DNA of 64,000 bases from Paragonimus westermani. Lineage: Eukaryota; Platyhelminthes; Trematoda; Plagiorchiida; Troglotrematidae. The notes under the pieces are model-generated. The model was given only the letters and a program-made list of their open reading frames with translations. It did not search any database and was not told where the DNA came from. A program made the translations under genes and the position numbers. Of this stretch, positions 63,146 through 64,000 are shown one piece after another (position 1 is the stretch's first letter; every line of letters begins with the position of its first letter). Location: the NCBI GenBank assembly GCA_008508345.1, contig QNGE01003248.1, positions 1 through 64,000 of the forward strand, read 5' to 3'.

Positions 63146-63329
63146 AGAGGATTGGACAAACCTTACTCAGTTTCGGACAACCGGTCTAATCAAACCGATG
63201 TAACGGAGCTATCGCATCATATTCTTATACATCCAACGCGGTACTATCCCATAGTGTTCAGCAATCGCCTAAAACTGATATCCTTTTTCCACAATAGTCA
63301 GTTCTTTCCTAAAATTTACTGTTATGGAG
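63146..63329 (+). CDS. S1 protease-like exon around the Asp102 site, putative
   Basis: GTGTGTTATAG acceptor, then 61 codons containing HHILIHPTRYYPIVFSNRL and ending FFPKIYCYG. It aligns with the S1 stretch I-x-x-H-P-x-Y...N-D-I-A-L-x-K-L...P-x-C, but the Asp is replaced (SNRLKL). The donor at 63330 (GTTAAC) is poor, and a stop follows in frame. If right, it belongs to a further gene copy continuing to the right edge. Confidence 0.3.
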
Positions 63330-64000
63330 GTTAACTTCTATGTAAGCTGCTTCCAAACAGGAAAGGCGCTTTTCACCCGTTAACGAATTTCTAGGACCGT
63401 CTTTTCTTTACCTCTGTTAATATCCACTGAAATCCAACCAATACAGATTAAGAAATACACATGAATAACGTGAACAGGCAACATTACATGAGTAAAATAC
63501 ATCCTAGAATGTTAACCTGCACTCAATGTCAATTTGTAGGTGTCGGATACCACAGCTAACATTTAAGATATAACATAACTCGTTCATCTCATGACACTCC
63601 GTACGAGAATAATGTTCTACCGTAATAAACATATCCCATCCTTCATTCACCAAACTTTTAATCGTTTTGAAGCCTTACTAGCCAAACGGTCAGTTTAGTG
63701 CTCTATGTGAGCCTCTACTGATTGAGAGCCGCTTGTCCCCTGTTTGATGGATGTCGACTTCCAAGCTGTCATTGAACAAAATTAGTAGGATTTTATCAAC
63801 TTCCCAACCCAATATTTTATTCTGAGGTGTTCTGGTAATAGGATTTATGATTCTTTGTCTTACGATTTACAAAAGCTTCACAATTAGATGACCTAGTTTT
63901 TGGAGCTAGTTCAAAGAAAAATCTACTTACAAAACCGGCGAATCATATTGGAATTTTTAGATGCACTTCTGATAAGTGGTATTAACGATAAAAGTATAAA
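63330..64000. other. Right edge, unassigned
   Basis: AT-rich. Nothing recognisable. Confidence 0.55.

Noticed and set aside
1..64000. CRISPR arrays, rRNA genes, operons, phage or viral genes
   Set aside because: No regularly spaced repeats, rRNA-like blocks or viral gene signatures were seen. The gene structure is eukaryotic.

Overview
The window looks like eukaryotic, intron-rich nuclear DNA, most likely from a flatworm such as a fluke (an inference from gene structure and repeats, not proven). Coding exons are short (36-294 bp), introns run from 0.14 to 9 kb with GT/AG ends, the bulk DNA is AT-rich, and decayed DDE transposons and tRNA-derived SINEs sit in the introns. There are no bacterial-type operons.

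Minus strand, about 48,021 down past position 1: the 5' part of one type IV (basement-membrane) collagen alpha-chain gene. I placed 18 exons with splice sites and reading phases that all agree. They give the first 649 residues: a signal peptide split between exons 1 and 2, the 7S domain with four clustered cysteines (exon 3) and a fifth further on (exon 6), then a Gly-X-Y helix with interruptions. One interruption (exon 17) carries a C-x2-C pair like that of other type IV chains. The rest of the helix and the C-terminal NC1 domain lie beyond the left edge.

Intron contents: the 8.2-kb intron 15 holds a broken Tc1/mariner-like transposon (about 4.8-6.8 kb), itself split by a 513-bp GC-rich insertion with a 5-bp target duplication. 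The 9.1-kb intron 3 holds a second, rearranged copy (about 36.5-37.3 kb). Copies and fragments of one tRNA-derived SINE family lie near 14.2, 22.5, 22.8, 44.4, 44.7 and 53.9 kb. The last includes a perfect 40-bp-arm inverted repeat.

Plus strand, 51-63.4 kb, upstream of the collagen gene: no second, divergent collagen chain is visible. Several short exon-like segments resemble parts of S1 (trypsin-like) serine proteases. At the places of His57 and Asp102 some appear to lack the catalytic residue. I read this tentatively as a tandem group of S1-like genes or protease homologues. A RING-like cysteine/histidine motif occurs at 51.2 kb. These calls are weak to moderate and need homology searches or RNA evidence.
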